From: Secundilactobacillus collinoides DSM 20515 = JCM 1123 | GTDB lineage: Bacteria; Bacillota; Bacilli; Lactobacillales; Lactobacillaceae | Reading direction: 5' to 3' | Length of the DNA stretch: 35,952 nt | NCBI RefSeq assembly: GCF_001435975.1 | Contig: NZ_AYYR01000015.1 | Span: 1 to 35,952 of the forward strand | Shown here: positions 13,981-23,325 of the stretch, in pieces | Position numbering within the stretch: the first letter of the stretch is position 1 | Layout of the letters: each line of letters opens with the position of its first letter | The notes under the pieces: model-generated | Seen by the model: only the letters and a program-made list of their open reading frames with translations | The model's database searches: none | What the model was told of the DNA's origin: nothing | Position numbers and translations under genes: made by a program

Positions 13981-16900
13981 TTAATTCACATCATGTTTCT
14001 TACGGGCAGCACCTAGTCCAAACAAACTCACGATTACACCCAAAATGCCCCATGCCGTGGCCGGTTGCTGCTGGTCACCAGTTTGCGGCAGTTTAGCGGC
14101 TGCCTTGCGCTGATTGTGAGTAGTCTGCGTTTTCAGTTCTCCCGTTTCGCCGTTTTGTGCGAACGATGGCGTCGATGCTGTCGCGGCACCACTTACCGGA
14201 GTTTGTGCTTGCTGAGAACTGACAGGAGCGAGCGTTGACACTGGTTCGGGTGTGGTCGATGCCAACCGGCTCCCCGTTGGTGATTGATTGGCCGGTGCAG
14301 TTTTATTTTGATGAGTGCCCTGGTCGGAATTCCCCAGCGGTTTAACCGTACCGCTGACTGACGCTAGATTGCTTGGGTTGTCGCTAACACCCGTCGTACC
14401 GGTTGCCACCGTTTGACCGCCGGTAGCAATCCCGGTGCCGTTGCCGGTGACTGATGATTGATTCTGGTTAACGCCGGGAATATTGTCCTGGTCGATGCCA
14501 GGGGTCGGTGTATACGTCACAATCGTGCCCGCAATTACCGTAATCGCGCCAGTCGTGTTCACGTAGGCCGGCACCGTCGCGTGGTCAGCCGTGTAGCCAG
14601 CCTTTACAGGAACCGTCACATCAACTAGTTCACCCGTTTTCCCCGTGACACCATCGACGGTCAGCTCGCCTGAATTACTTGGAATCGTGACCGTGGCCGT
14701 GACTGTCTTGGGTGTGTAGGCTACCGTTTGTGACGCGTCACCAGTCCCAATCGTGACCGTTGCAGCTGATTCATAACCCGGAATTTCAGGAACTTTAACG
14801 CTGCTCCCAGTCGGCCCACTAACGCTGATTGAGCCACCTGTTGAAATTGCCTGTTTCGTATCGCTGTTGATTGGTATGATCGTTACCGTTTGGATCGTTG
14901 GCTGATACACAATCTGCATCGACTTGTCCGTTGCTGGAATGGTCACTGTACCCGCCTGATATCCCGGCAACGTAGGCCCTGAAACAGTGGTCGCCGTCTC
15001 GCCTTCAACAATCATATTGGTTGCCTCAGGAATGTCGATGAGGGTGCCATCCGCCAAAATCGGAATCACCGTCACCTGTTGGGTCGTCGGCACGTACGCA
15101 ACGGTGACGGTCCCCGATGCAGGGACAGTCAAGCCAGTCCTATCAGCAGTATAGCCGGGAATATCCGGTGCTGTGATGGCCGTGCCATACTGCCCCGTCT
15201 CCGTCACTGGTGCTGCGCTGTTCCCATCCACACCAGTTGGTTGCACAGTGTAGGTCACAGTCTTGCCTGACAAATTAATAACTGCGGTCGTCGCTGCTGT
15301 CTGAGGATCAACTAACCCATTTTCAACGCCGACCATGGTGATGACCGTGCCTGTTTTAATACCCGTTTGACCAATGTTAGCAGTGTTTTGCGTTTGACTG
15401 CCTGAAGGTATATTCATGAAAACGGTCTTAAGCCTCCCCGTTTCCGAATTCAGAATATCGCTCAGTTTGACACCCTGAATCGTCTCGATGACCTTGCCAG
15501 TTGAATCATAGACCGTCACCGTCGCATTATCATAATCATAGTTGGCTGCTGATGGCAGCAGGTCCTTGTTAATCAGGTAGGTCACGTCACCCGCCTGCCA
15601 GGTCGTTGTCCCAGTGGTTTGGTTCTTTTGATCACTGAAGCTGAGCGTCCCCGTATCAGCATTGGTCACCACGTTTCCGGATAGTGTGTCTGGATCACCA
15701 TTAGTCGTCACTTGGATAAGCGGATGCAGCGCCAGAGTGCCCGTCTCTTCGTGGGTCATTTCAACGAGTTTCACTGTCACGTCTGGTGTCGCACCGGCGA
15801 TAAACACGATGCTCTGGCCCGAACTTTGCCCCGGTGCTAACGCGTAGGTCTTGCCATCTGGTGCTGTGTACGTTGTTCCGTCCGCATCATCCGTAAACGG
15901 ATAAGTGGTGGTCGTGCCCTCCTGGCCAGAAACTTGGATAGACGCCACAACCTGGTTCGTTGTCGTGTCCAAATATGAGATGGTGGTCATAACCATCCCC
16001 TTGGCCACGTAAATAATCGGCGTTGCGACAGTAATTGAACCGTCCGCGTTGACCGTGCCGGCGGCTGTCGTTTGAGTCGTGGTGTAAATCGTCCCGTTCG
16101 CATCCGTGTATGTTGTCGGGATTCCGCTGATCGTAACCGCTTGGCCAAACGTGCCTGGGACATCATCGATCTCAAGCGACTGCCCGGCAGTTGTCTGGTC
16201 ATCTGTTTCCGTCAAGGTCACTGGCACCTGCACGTCGGTCACAGTTGAATTAGGTACGTAGGTCACTAGTACTGTGTTGGCCGCAGATGAACGCGAAACC
16301 GTTAAAATCACCGTATCCGTGTTCGATGTCTGGCCGTTCACGGTAATGTTTGCCACGTGGTAGCCCGGAACGGTCGGCACTGTTAAATTGACATCGCCAA
16401 CGATACTGCCTTCAGCACTTACGGTCACCGTATCGCCGATGTTGACCGTCGCGTTTGACGCCTGCAATGAGTCTCCCGTATCTCCGTTGATTGCGTAATC
16501 GATCGTCACCAGTTGCGACTTCACGCTCGCGGTAAAACTGTCGATCGTTGCAACCGTTGTGGCGGTTTGTTCACCATTTGATGAAATCAGGCCGATGGTC
16601 GAATCTACCGACGCCGTAAAGGTTTTGGAGATAGTAAAGCCGCCCTGATAGGCCGCGTCATCGTTGCCATACCAAGTGATCGTCAGCGTTCCGCTAACAG
16701 TACCGGCAGGCTTGTCGAGGCTGGTGATGTCCGGCGTCCACGTTGCGACAAACCGCTCACCCGCTGCGTTAGCCGTGGTTGACGAGCCGACCGCGCTCGA
16801 TGGTGAATAGGCCTTAGCGCTGGCTTCATCCGGTGTGACGACGGATCCGTCAGCGTTGGTGGTCACAAACTTGATTACTGCTTGGCTGAGACCTTGGTTG

Positions 16901-18024
16901 CGAATGGCCGAACCACCAGCACTGGTTTCCTGATTGTCCCCCTGACCGGTAATGTCCAACCCCACACCGTTAACGGGCCGCTGTGCCTCATCTATCCACC
17001 GTTGCCCAATGATTTCCAGCGTCCCAGGATCGTTGTCGGTACCATTCGCCGTAGAAACGGGTTCATCCGCAACCTGCGTGTAGCTGACCCCATTGGGTGC
17101 CTGTTCCGTTTCAGGTTTGGTGTTGTAGTAGGTGTCCAAAACGGCAGCAATCGAATTGCCAATGCCGCCGATTCCAAACGCGTTGCCAGCACCGCCCTGC
17201 GCTAATTCAGCCTGGGTGGCCGATGAAATCACGATTCCCGCACCATCACCGAGTTGCCAGCCACTGTAGCCTTTACCCCAATCTGAGTCGTTATCAGCCT
17301 CCACATCCGTCGCATCCGCCGTGACATCGTCGTTTTTACTAAATTTGAACGCGCCCTTTAACTGCCAGCTCTGCGACATATCAACATCGTTATTGAAAAT
17401 GACGTTGCCGGCTTGGTCTTTGATCCCGTCCTGGGTCAACGTAAAGCTGCCCGCAGTCTCATCCGCTGCGGTCGTTGGCGCGTCACTGGTAAGCGTTGTG
17501 CCGTCGTTTTTCACGGTGTTGGCACTCGGGGTAAAATACTGTGCTGACGTGGTCGCATCCGTTGCCGAGACCGTTCTTGCAGCGGCCACCGGGGTTGCGC
17601 TGGACTCGCTGCCGTCGCCCTTTAAGGTTGTGTCCACATTGTTTTCAGTTGTGCCCGCACCGGTTGTGTCTTCCTGACCGTCAGTTGGTGTCTCAGTGAC
17701 TTGGCTTTCAGGTTCCGGCGTTGCAGCACCCGGTGTGTGCGTCGCAGGCGTTTCGCTGGGCTGTCCTGCTTCTGGTGTATTGCTATCCGTCGATGTTGCT
17801 GTTGTTCCCGAAGTCTGCTGGGCAACAGCCGTCGTTTCGTCCGAAGCGTGCACCGTTCCCGAATTGCTCATGCCGATTCCAACGCCAAGGGCTGCTGCGA
17901 CAAGCGTGACCCCTAATAACCGCTTGCTGACAAGCCACCTTGTCTTGGCTTTATATAGTTTAAACTGTGCGTTATCGTTCAAATTTTTTTCCTGTTGCCG
18001 ATGATTATGTCGACTAAATTTCAT
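13981..18024 (-). CDS. LPXTG-anchored adhesin with L-type lectin domain and MucBP-like repeats
   Basis: 1347-residue cell-wall protein. Residues 1-60 are a long signal peptide with a degenerate KxYKxGKxW motif (KLYKAKTRW), cut near VHA-SD. Residues 61-160 are a Thr/Ser/Pro-rich linker. Residues 163-485 are an L-type (legume-like) lectin domain with GDGAGIVI at 259-266 and VLDTYYN at 295-301. Several MucBP-like repeats carrying the PGY motif follow (VPGYHV, IPGYTA, LPGYQA, IPGYES). An unlike segment at 758-922 interrupts them. The C-terminus has a low-complexity stalk, LPQTG at 1312-1316, a hydrophobic span and a basic tail for sortase. A glycan- or mucus-binding role is inferred. ATG at 18024 is chosen for GGGGAG spacing; the ATG at 18033 abuts that site. 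Confidence 0.9.
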   Translation of the reverse strand: MKFSRHNHRQQEKNLNDNAQFKLYKAKTRWLVSKRLLGVTLVAAALGVGIGMSNSGTVHASDETTAVAQQTSGTTATSTDSNTPEAGQPSETPATHTPGAATPEPESQVTETPTDGQEDTTGAGTTENNVDTTLKGDGSESSATPVAAARTVSATDATTSAQYFTPSANTVKNDGTTLTSDAPTTAADETAGSFTLTQDGIKDQAGNVIFNNDVDMSQSWQLKGAFKFSKNDDVTADATDVEADNDSDWGKGYSGWQLGDGAGIVISSATQAELAQGGAGNAFGIGGIGNSIAAVLDTYYNTKPETEQAPNGVSYTQVADEPVSTANGTDNDPGTLEIIGQRWIDEAQRPVNGVGLDITGQGDNQETSAGGSAIRNQGLSQAVIKFVTTNADGSVVTPDEASAKAYSPSSAVGSSTTANAAGERFVATWTPDITSLDKPAGTVSGTLTITWYGNDDAAYQGGFTISKTFTASVDSTIGLISSNGEQTATTVATIDSFTASVKSQLVTIDYAINGDTGDSLQASNATVNIGDTVTVSAEGSIVGDVNLTVPTVPGYHVANITVNGQTSNTDTVILTVSRSSAANTVLVTYVPNSTVTDVQVPVTLTETDDQTTAGQSLEIDDVPGTFGQAVTISGIPTTYTDANGTIYTTTQTTAAGTVNADGSITVATPIIYVAKGMVMTTISYLDTTTNQVVASIQVSGQEGTTTTYPFTDDADGTTYTAPDGKTYALAPGQSSGQSIVFIAGATPDVTVKLVEMTHEETGTLALHPLIQVTTNGDPDTLSGNVVTNADTGTLSFSDQKNQTTGTTTWQAGDVTYLINKDLLPSAANYDYDNATVTVYDSTGKVIETIQGVKLSDILNSETGRLKTVFMNIPSGSQTQNTANIGQTGIKTGTVITMVGVENGLVDPQTAATTAVINLSGKTVTYTVQPTGVDGNSAAPVTETGQYGTAITAPDIPGYTADRTGLTVPASGTVTVAYVPTTQQVTVIPILADGTLIDIPEATNMIVEGETATTVSGPTLPGYQAGTVTIPATDKSMQIVYQPTIQTVTIIPINSDTKQAISTGGSISVSGPTGSSVKVPEIPGYESAATVTIGTGDASQTVAYTPKTVTATVTIPSNSGELTVDGVTGKTGELVDVTVPVKAGYTADHATVPAYVNTTGAITVIAGTIVTYTPTPGIDQDNIPGVNQNQSSVTGNGTGIATGGQTVATGTTGVSDNPSNLASVSGTVKPLGNSDQGTHQNKTAPANQSPTGSRLASTTPEPVSTLAPVSSQQAQTPVSGAATASTPSFAQNGETGELKTQTTHNQRKAAAKLPQTGDQQQPATAWGILGVIVSLFGLGAARKKHDVN

Positions 18025-18145
18025 AGTAGCCATCTCCCCGATAGATCACGTATTTTAGTTAACAGATATAATAGTAAACCCCATTAAATATTTACCGGCT
18101 TAAAGGTAACACGATTTGTATTCTCAGAACCTCGTTTTTGACATT

Positions 18146-18173
18146 TGTAATAGTTTAGTAATGTTTATGTAAT
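18146..18173. promoter_or_regulatory. Phased WalR-box-like repeats upstream of the adhesin
   Basis: TGTAAT-N5-AGTAAT-N5-TGTAAT on the plus strand, i.e. three hexamers at 11-bp spacing; two TGTWAH hexamers five bases apart is the reported WalR consensus. A further AGTAAT follows at 18176-18181. The repeats lie about 120-150 bp upstream of the adhesin start. No other feature is seen between 18025 and 18513. Confidence 0.4.
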
Positions 18174-18513
18174 ATAGTAATCGCTTATGTGTTTGATTAT
18201 TTTCTCACGTAAAAATAAGTAAGCCCTAGACGATAATATGTCGGACCGTTTTTAAATCCAAAGATTAGCAGTTTCTTTTTTCACCATACGGCAACGCCAA
18301 CAACAATTGATTCGCAACATATTAGCGAATCTGTTGTGAATTTATTGTACAAATTCAAGTATTGTCTTTTCACGGTTTCGGTCACAAACTGCTTATTTCA
18401 TTTTAATCAGTCTCCCAAACATACACGCTTGGTAAGGTCGGGGCTAAAGCGGGGCTGCAAATATTACACTGTCTTTTATCTCCCGCCACGCATGCGCACC
18501 CATTTATTGCAAA

Positions 18514-18571
18514 CAAAAAGAACCACGTTACGGGACGGTTTCATAAATCGTCAGTACTGTGATTCTTTTTG
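18514..18571 (-). terminator. Terminator of the thi operon
   Basis: CAAAAAGAACCAC (18514-18526) pairs with GTGATTCTTTTTG (18559-18571) with one mismatch, around an inner GACGGTTT/AAATCGTC hairpin. T-rich sequence follows on the minus strand. Confidence 0.75.
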
Positions 18572-18581
18572 TTTTTTTATC

Positions 18582-19226
18582 TCACGCATTCAGCATTGCC
18601 TTTACCGTCCCAGCAATGTCATCACTGCCCGCAATCATTGAGATTACGGACGAGCCAGCCGCGCCGGTCTTGATCACGGCTGACAATTGGTCAACTGTGA
18701 TGCCGCCGATACCGACCACTGGCCGGGTAGCGAGCGCAACCAGATGCTGCAGGCCGTCTAACCCAATAACGGGGTCAGCGTCTGCCTTGGACCCAGTCGG
18801 GAAGACGGGACCACTGCCGTAGTATGCAATACCATCGATCGCATTGGCGGCTGTGATCTCAGCCTCATTTGAACACGACAGACCAATAAACGCCTGGTCA
18901 CCCAGTTCTGTAATGACGGCTTCAACACCCTCATCCGACTGTCCCACATGGATGCCGTCAGCGTGCACCTGTTTTGCCAGGTCAACATCGTCATCCACGA
19001 TGAACGGCACGTTGGCTAGTTGACACAGGTCCTTCAAGCGTTTAGCAACCGCCACCCGCGTTTCAGGAGTCAGCGTCGAGCCCTTGCCCTTGTCGCGAAA
19101 CTGATAGGCGGTGATGCCAGCACGCAATGCGGTTTGTACAACTTCAACCAAGTCCTGCTCCGGCTTCAGGTCCTGGGCTCCGCAGATGAAGTAGGCCTTT
19201 AACATATCTGCATTAAAACTAAGCAT
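18582..19226 (-). CDS. thiE: Thiamine-phosphate synthase
   Basis: 214-residue TIM-barrel enzyme that joins hydroxymethylpyrimidine diphosphate and hydroxyethylthiazole phosphate to give thiamine monophosphate. Family motifs are visible: QFRDKG near the N-terminus, VPFIVDDDVDLA, ADGIHVGQSD, YYGSGPVFPTGSK and VVGIGGI. The start codon overlaps the thiD stop by 8 bp, with GAGGAG 7 nt upstream, so the genes are translationally coupled. It is the last gene of thiM-thiD-thiE and is followed by a terminator. Confidence 0.95.
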   Translation of the reverse strand: MLSFNADMLKAYFICGAQDLKPEQDLVEVVQTALRAGITAYQFRDKGKGSTLTPETRVAVAKRLKDLCQLANVPFIVDDDVDLAKQVHADGIHVGQSDEGVEAVITELGDQAFIGLSCSNEAEITAANAIDGIAYYGSGPVFPTGSKADADPVIGLDGLQHLVALATRPVVGIGGITVDQLSAVIKTGAAGSSVISMIAGSDDIAGTVKAMLNA

Positions 19227-20043
19227 TGGCGTGCTCCTCTCCGTAAGCCCAGTGATTCAACGGACCATGACCGTGGCCAACCTGAATCGTGTTGCGAATG
19301 GCGGCTTCAACGAAGTCCTTTGCGATTCGGATGGCTGTTTCTATATCCTTGCCCTTGGCTAATTCAGCCGTCATGGCGCTGGACAGTGTATCACCAGTCC
19401 CGTGAGTCCGAACGGTATCCACCCGCGGAGCGGACAACCAGAAGTCTTTCCCGGACTCCAAAAGCACGTAATCGCGAACGGTATCGGTGTTGCCGTGGCC
19501 GCCCTTGATGATAATGTTCTTGGTGCCGGCTGCCTGGAGCTGCTGAGCCGCTTCGCGCATGGCAGCGTCACTCTTGATGCTGAGCCCCGTCAGGCGTTCT
19601 GCTTCGGGCAAATTAGGTGTCACAATCGTGGCCAGCGGCAGCAGATCGCGTTTCACAACTTCAATCGCGTCATCTGTCAGTAGTGCTGCCCCACCCTTCG
19701 CAATCATGACCGGGTCAACCACGATGGGGCCAAAATCATACTTCTTCAGGTTATCGACAACGATATCCACATGCTCGGCATCCGCCAGCATGCCCGTTTT
19801 GCAGGCTTTGATTGCTAAATCATCCGCAAGGGAGGCGAACTGCTCATCAATCAGTTTCTTTGGCAGCGCCATGAAGTCCTGCACCCCCAGCGTATTTTGT
19901 GCCGTTACAGCCACGATGACTGCCGTGCTGAATACGCGGTGTTCCTGCATGGTCTTCAAATCGGCCATGACGCCGGCGCCACCGCCGGAATCGGTCCCCG
20001 CGATCGTCAACGTTTGGGGAAAGGAATTTACTGTCTCACTCAT
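19219..20043 (-). CDS. thiD: Hydroxymethylpyrimidine (phosphate) kinase
   Basis: 274-residue ribokinase-fold enzyme that phosphorylates HMP and HMP-P to the diphosphate used by ThiE. It has the GTDSGGGAG start region, the DPVMIAKGG segment, TPNLPEAERL, the anion-hole motif THGTGDTLSSA and the C-terminal helix RNTIQVGHGHGP. It lies 18 bp after thiM and overlaps thiE. No de novo pyrimidine gene (thiC) is nearby, so the operon serves salvage. Confidence 0.95.
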   Translation of the reverse strand: MSETVNSFPQTLTIAGTDSGGGAGVMADLKTMQEHRVFSTAVIVAVTAQNTLGVQDFMALPKKLIDEQFASLADDLAIKACKTGMLADAEHVDIVVDNLKKYDFGPIVVDPVMIAKGGAALLTDDAIEVVKRDLLPLATIVTPNLPEAERLTGLSIKSDAAMREAAQQLQAAGTKNIIIKGGHGNTDTVRDYVLLESGKDFWLSAPRVDTVRTHGTGDTLSSAMTAELAKGKDIETAIRIAKDFVEAAIRNTIQVGHGHGPLNHWAYGEEHANA

Positions 20044-20061
20044 AGTTCTTGTTCACGCCTT

Positions 20062-20853
20062 TCAGTCAAATTTCGCAATTTTTTCGATATCGGCAACGGA
20101 AACGAGGTGCAGCTCATCCATCAGCTGAGTTGCAAAGGTCCCCGGTCGTTCTTCGCCAAGCTGGTTAGCCACGATCTCACCAGTGGCCGCAAAAACAAGG
20201 CAGGCGGTCTGAGCCGCTTCGAAGTAGTCGCCGTCACTCACAGCGCAGAACGCGCCAACAATGCTGCTCAGCATATCACCTGAGCCCACATGGAGTTGGA
20301 ATAATGGCGTCCCGTTTTGAACACGTACCAGTCGTTCCCCATCAGTGATATAGTCTGTTTCACCGCTTAAAATCACAACGGCATGCTGTTTCTTAGCACA
20401 TGCCTTAGCGATTTCCGCTAAGTCAGCGTTACCAGAACCAGCATCGATGCCCTTTGCGTCCCAGTCAACATCGGCTAGGGCTGCAATTTCACCGGCGTTC
20501 CCGCGAATTACGTCCACTTGGAACTGACGCATCAAGTCACCAGCGACCTGCTTACGATAGCTGATGGCACCAACGGCAACCGGATCCAGAACCAGCGGCC
20601 GGTGTTGTGCGTTGGCCGCCTTGCCCATGGCGAGAATGTGATCAACTTGCGGTTTGGAAAAGGCACCCAAATTCAGTGCGACGGCGGAGCTGATGCCCAC
20701 CATCTCGTCGGTTTCCGCAATCTCTTCTGACATGATTGGTGACGCGCCAATGGCGTTAATGCCGTTAGCCACGTCCTGAACCGTAACAAAATTGGAAATG
20801 TTTAACACAACTGGATTTTGTTGCCGAATGTCATCCAATAAACTTATTTTCAT
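20062..20853 (-). CDS. thiM: Hydroxyethylthiazole kinase
   Basis: 263 residues of the ThiM family, which phosphorylates 4-methyl-5-(2-hydroxyethyl)thiazole for salvage. Visible motifs are NFVTVQDVANGINAIGASPIM, LVLDPVAVGA, VIRGNAGEIAAL and the catalytic glycine-rich GSGDMLSS, where many members read GTGD or GCGD. It is the first gene of the operon, 63 bp after the TPP-riboswitch terminator, with GGAGG upstream of its ATG. Confidence 0.95.
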   Translation of the reverse strand: MKISLLDDIRQQNPVVLNISNFVTVQDVANGINAIGASPIMSEEIAETDEMVGISSAVALNLGAFSKPQVDHILAMGKAANAQHRPLVLDPVAVGAISYRKQVAGDLMRQFQVDVIRGNAGEIAALADVDWDAKGIDAGSGNADLAEIAKACAKKQHAVVILSGETDYITDGERLVRVQNGTPLFQLHVGSGDMLSSIVGAFCAVSDGDYFEAAQTACLVFAATGEIVANQLGEERPGTFATQLMDELHLVSVADIEKIAKFD

Positions 20854-20916
20854 GTTGCTAACCTCCGCTACGTGTTTGACACACGTTAATATGGTCTAAA
20901 ACAACGTTTTGCGCAC

Positions 20917-20955
20917 AAAAAAGGGTCGAGCAAGAACGTCATCCTTGTTCGACCC
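20917..20955 (-). terminator. Riboswitch-controlled terminator upstream of thiM
   Basis: GGGTCGAGCAAG (20923-20934) pairs with CTTGTTCGACCC (20944-20955, one G-U pair), followed on the minus strand by TTTTTT. It is the expression platform of the TPP riboswitch. Confidence 0.9.
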
Positions 20956-20980
20956 ACTTCCGGTTTCCCGGTCATCGATG

Positions 20981-21068
20981 AACACGTTCCTACGCAAGCA
21001 TTACCTTACAGGTTCAAAGGGATAGGCGTTGCGCCATCTCAGCCCCATTACGGGACACCCCTCGTGTT
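20981..21068 (-). promoter_or_regulatory. TPP (THI-box) riboswitch aptamer
   Basis: On the minus strand P1 is AACACG/CGTGTT, closing the aptamer. The conserved parts are GGGGTG, GGGGCTGAGAT, TTTGAACCTG, GGTAATGC and TGCGTAGGAA. Binding of thiamine pyrophosphate would favour the terminator at 20917-20955 and shut off thiM-thiD-thiE. Confidence 0.95.
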
Positions 21069-21078
21069 GTTTGTCTTA

Positions 21079-21107
21079 ATCATACCTGTAACCGTTTTAC
21101 TCGTCAA
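21079..21107 (-). promoter_or_regulatory. Promoter of the thi operon
   Basis: On the minus strand, TTGACG (21102-21107), a 17-bp spacer and TATGAT (21079-21084), right before the aptamer. The -35 lies within the last codons of the upstream SDR gene. Confidence 0.75.
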
Positions 21108-21993
21108 CTTCCGATGTTTCATCAAAATCTGGGTTATCAGGGCTAGATTTACTATTTTGATACTTCAGCGCCAACTTCCCGCTTTGTTTCAGCAGAAAAT
21201 CTATGGCACTATCTGGCAAAATGCGGCGGGCAAGTACCCCAGCCGGTGCCCCACCACCAACCGCATAACGGGCACGTGGCCGTCTAGCAGTGGCGGCAAA
21301 GGTCACTTTGCGGGCAATCACTGATGGTTCGGAGCCAAACTCGCTGAGGGTCTTCAGGAATGCGCCTGCCTCAGCAGAAAGTGGCTGATAAGGGCCGTCG
21401 CCCGCGACTTCGGCCAGTTGGTCGGCTGAGATTTTCGCCCAGTCTGATTTGATATTGCCGGGCTCAATGACAATCACCTTAATGCCGAAGTCGGCCAATT
21501 CTAGTCGCATAGAATCACTAATGCCTTCCACTGCAAACTTCGACCCAACGTACCACCCGCCAAGCGGATTAGCGATTTTACCATCCACCGAACTAATGTT
21601 AATGATCCGACCGGACGCCTGCTGCCGCATGATTGGCAACACCGCCTTCGACATTTCAGTGACGCCAAACACGTTGACGTCAAACTGCTGTCTGGCCTTT
21701 TCAAGTGGTACCTCTTCGATGGCGCCAAACAAGCCATACCCTGCATTGTTGACCAACACATCCAGGCGGCCTTCATCCGTCGCAATCTGTTTAACAAGTG
21801 ATTGAATGCTGTCGGTGTCCGTCACGTCCAAAAACGTCGTGTGAATGCCGAGTGCTTCAAGACCGCTCATTTGATAAACACGTCGCGCCCCTGCATAAAC
21901 CGTGAATCCGTGTCGGTACAGATGCTTCGCAATTGAAAATCCAATTCCTGATGAGGCGCCGGTTACCAGCGCGACTGGTCGTTTACTTGTCAT
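21097..21993 (-). CDS. Short-chain dehydrogenase/reductase (SDR)
   Basis: 298-residue classical SDR. It shows the cofactor motif TGASSGIG (11-18), NNAGYG (82-87), and the catalytic Ser134/Ser135, Tyr148 and Lys152 (SSVDGK, YVGSK). The conserved IEPGNIKSDW follows. It is longer than the usual 250 residues because of a C-terminal extension of about 50 residues. Substrate and cofactor preference are not evident. The start at 21993 has GGAGGG; upstream in-frame codons lack an RBS. A TATAAT at 22067-22072 on the minus strand is the likely -10. Its end overlaps the thi promoter. Nothing else is seen in 22073-22325 apart from a 36-codon frame with a weak RBS, which I discount. Confidence 0.9.
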   Translation of the reverse strand: MTSKRPVALVTGASSGIGFSIAKHLYRHGFTVYAGARRVYQMSGLEALGIHTTFLDVTDTDSIQSLVKQIATDEGRLDVLVNNAGYGLFGAIEEVPLEKARQQFDVNVFGVTEMSKAVLPIMRQQASGRIINISSVDGKIANPLGGWYVGSKFAVEGISDSMRLELADFGIKVIVIEPGNIKSDWAKISADQLAEVAGDGPYQPLSAEAGAFLKTLSEFGSEPSVIARKVTFAATARRPRARYAVGGGAPAGVLARRILPDSAIDFLLKQSGKLALKYQNSKSSPDNPDFDETSEVDE

Positions 21994-22325
21994 TGCTAAA
22001 CCCTCCAGGCTGCGCGGCAACGGAAGGTTGTCGCACGATTATCATTTTTTGAAAGTGGTTACATGTATTATAACCCATTTATTTGCGGCACTAATAAATT
22101 ACGACTATTTTTCAGAAAACTTCAGGGTGCTTTTATGACTGATTGCCCCAATCCGTCCCATACCGCCGATTGGTCGTGCAACCATAACGCACTCCATCAA
22201 TTGATGCACGTTGACAAGCTCATTAGTGCCATCACGTGTCATTAAGGGGTCATGCGAACTCGCAAGGTATCACAACACTAGCCCGTTCGAACTTCAGCCC
22301 ATAGGTACGCGCACGTTTGCGCAAG

Positions 22326-22365
22326 AAAAAAGAGACAAGCAGCCGTTCAGGGCTAACTCATCTCT
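22326..22365 (-). terminator. Terminator of the aldo/keto reductase gene
   Basis: AGAGA (22331-22335) and AGCC pair with GGCT and TCTCT (22361-22365), with internal mismatches. TTTTTT follows on the minus strand. Confidence 0.65.
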
Positions 22366-22431
22366 TCATTATTGGGTGTCATTTTGACCGTGATCCATCA
22401 TCATAGGACCGCGTGTTAAACGAACGGCGGA

Positions 22432-23283
22432 CTAGAAGTTAGTCTCGTCCGGATCCATTGCATAGCCGGCCACACCTTTGAAGGCTTCATCCAGCTTGGT
22501 CATGTCGTCATGCGCTAAGTTGAAGTCGAAAATGTCGGTGTTGGCTTGAATGTACTGCGTGTGTACAGACTTCGGCAACGGTAAGAACCCGTGCTGGAGT
22601 TGCCATCTCAGGATCAATTGAGGAACCGATTTGCCATATTTTTCGGCAATGGCTTGAATGCCTTCGTTGTTGACTAGTTTTCCAGTCCCAAATGGGCTGT
22701 AAGCTTCTGTCAAAATGTTGTGGGCGTCGTTATATGCGACCACTTCTGGCTGTAAATCTGATGGGTTAATGAACAATTGGTTGACCATTGGCACAACCTT
22801 GGCTGTTTTCAACAGCGCGTCCAGATGTTTTTGCCGGAAGTTGGAGACCCCGATGGCCTTCACTTTGCCTGCTTCATAAGCTTCTTCCATAGCGCGCCAT
22901 GACCCAGCGTTCATTTCTTCCCAGTTATCACGAAAGGCAACTGGATTTGCCCAGTGGATCAGGTACAAGTTGACGTAATCCAAGCCAAGCTTTGCTAGAG
23001 ACGTTTCTAGGGCTTTCTTGGTTGCATCATAACCATGATCCGCGTTCCACAACTTGGTTGTTACGAAGAGTTCGTCACGGTCAACGCCAGAATCTTTAAT
23101 GGCCTTGCCAACACTTTCTTCGTTGCCGTAAGCTGCGGCGGTATCGATATGCCGGTACCCTGCCTTCAAGGCATCCAGAACGGCGTGATAAGCTTCATCA
23201 CCATCTGCAGATTGCCAGGTACCAAACCCGATAACGGGAATCTTGGTGCCGTTTGCTAACTGATACGTATTCGTTAATGACAT
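22432..23283 (-). CDS. Aldo/keto reductase
   Basis: 283-residue NADPH-dependent TIM-barrel reductase of the AKR superfamily (AKR5-like; 2,5-diketo-gluconate reductase group). The catalytic tetrad is present: Asp47 (HIDTA), Tyr52 (AAYGNE), Lys77 (TTKLW) and His110 (LIHW). Signature segments are GVSNF and the C-terminal LPLPKSV. The start at 23283 has AAGGAGG 6 nt upstream; a longer frame lacks one. It has its own promoter and terminator. The physiological substrate is unknown. Confidence 0.92.
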   Translation of the reverse strand: MSLTNTYQLANGTKIPVIGFGTWQSADGDEAYHAVLDALKAGYRHIDTAAAYGNEESVGKAIKDSGVDRDELFVTTKLWNADHGYDATKKALETSLAKLGLDYVNLYLIHWANPVAFRDNWEEMNAGSWRAMEEAYEAGKVKAIGVSNFRQKHLDALLKTAKVVPMVNQLFINPSDLQPEVVAYNDAHNILTEAYSPFGTGKLVNNEGIQAIAEKYGKSVPQLILRWQLQHGFLPLPKSVHTQYIQANTDIFDFNLAHDDMTKLDEAFKGVAGYAMDPDETNF

Positions 23284-23325
23284 GGGGGTTCCTCCTTGTT
23301 TCAACGCAATTTTCACACCTATACT

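Noticed and set aside
18336-18641. 101-codon frame upstream of thiE on the opposite strand
   Set aside because: It spans the thi terminator and the thiE 3' end, and lacks an RBS and recognisable features.
22135-22245. 36-codon plus-strand frame rich in Cys and His
   Set aside because: The RBS is weak and it lies in the leader region of the SDR gene; composition alone is not enough to call a gene.
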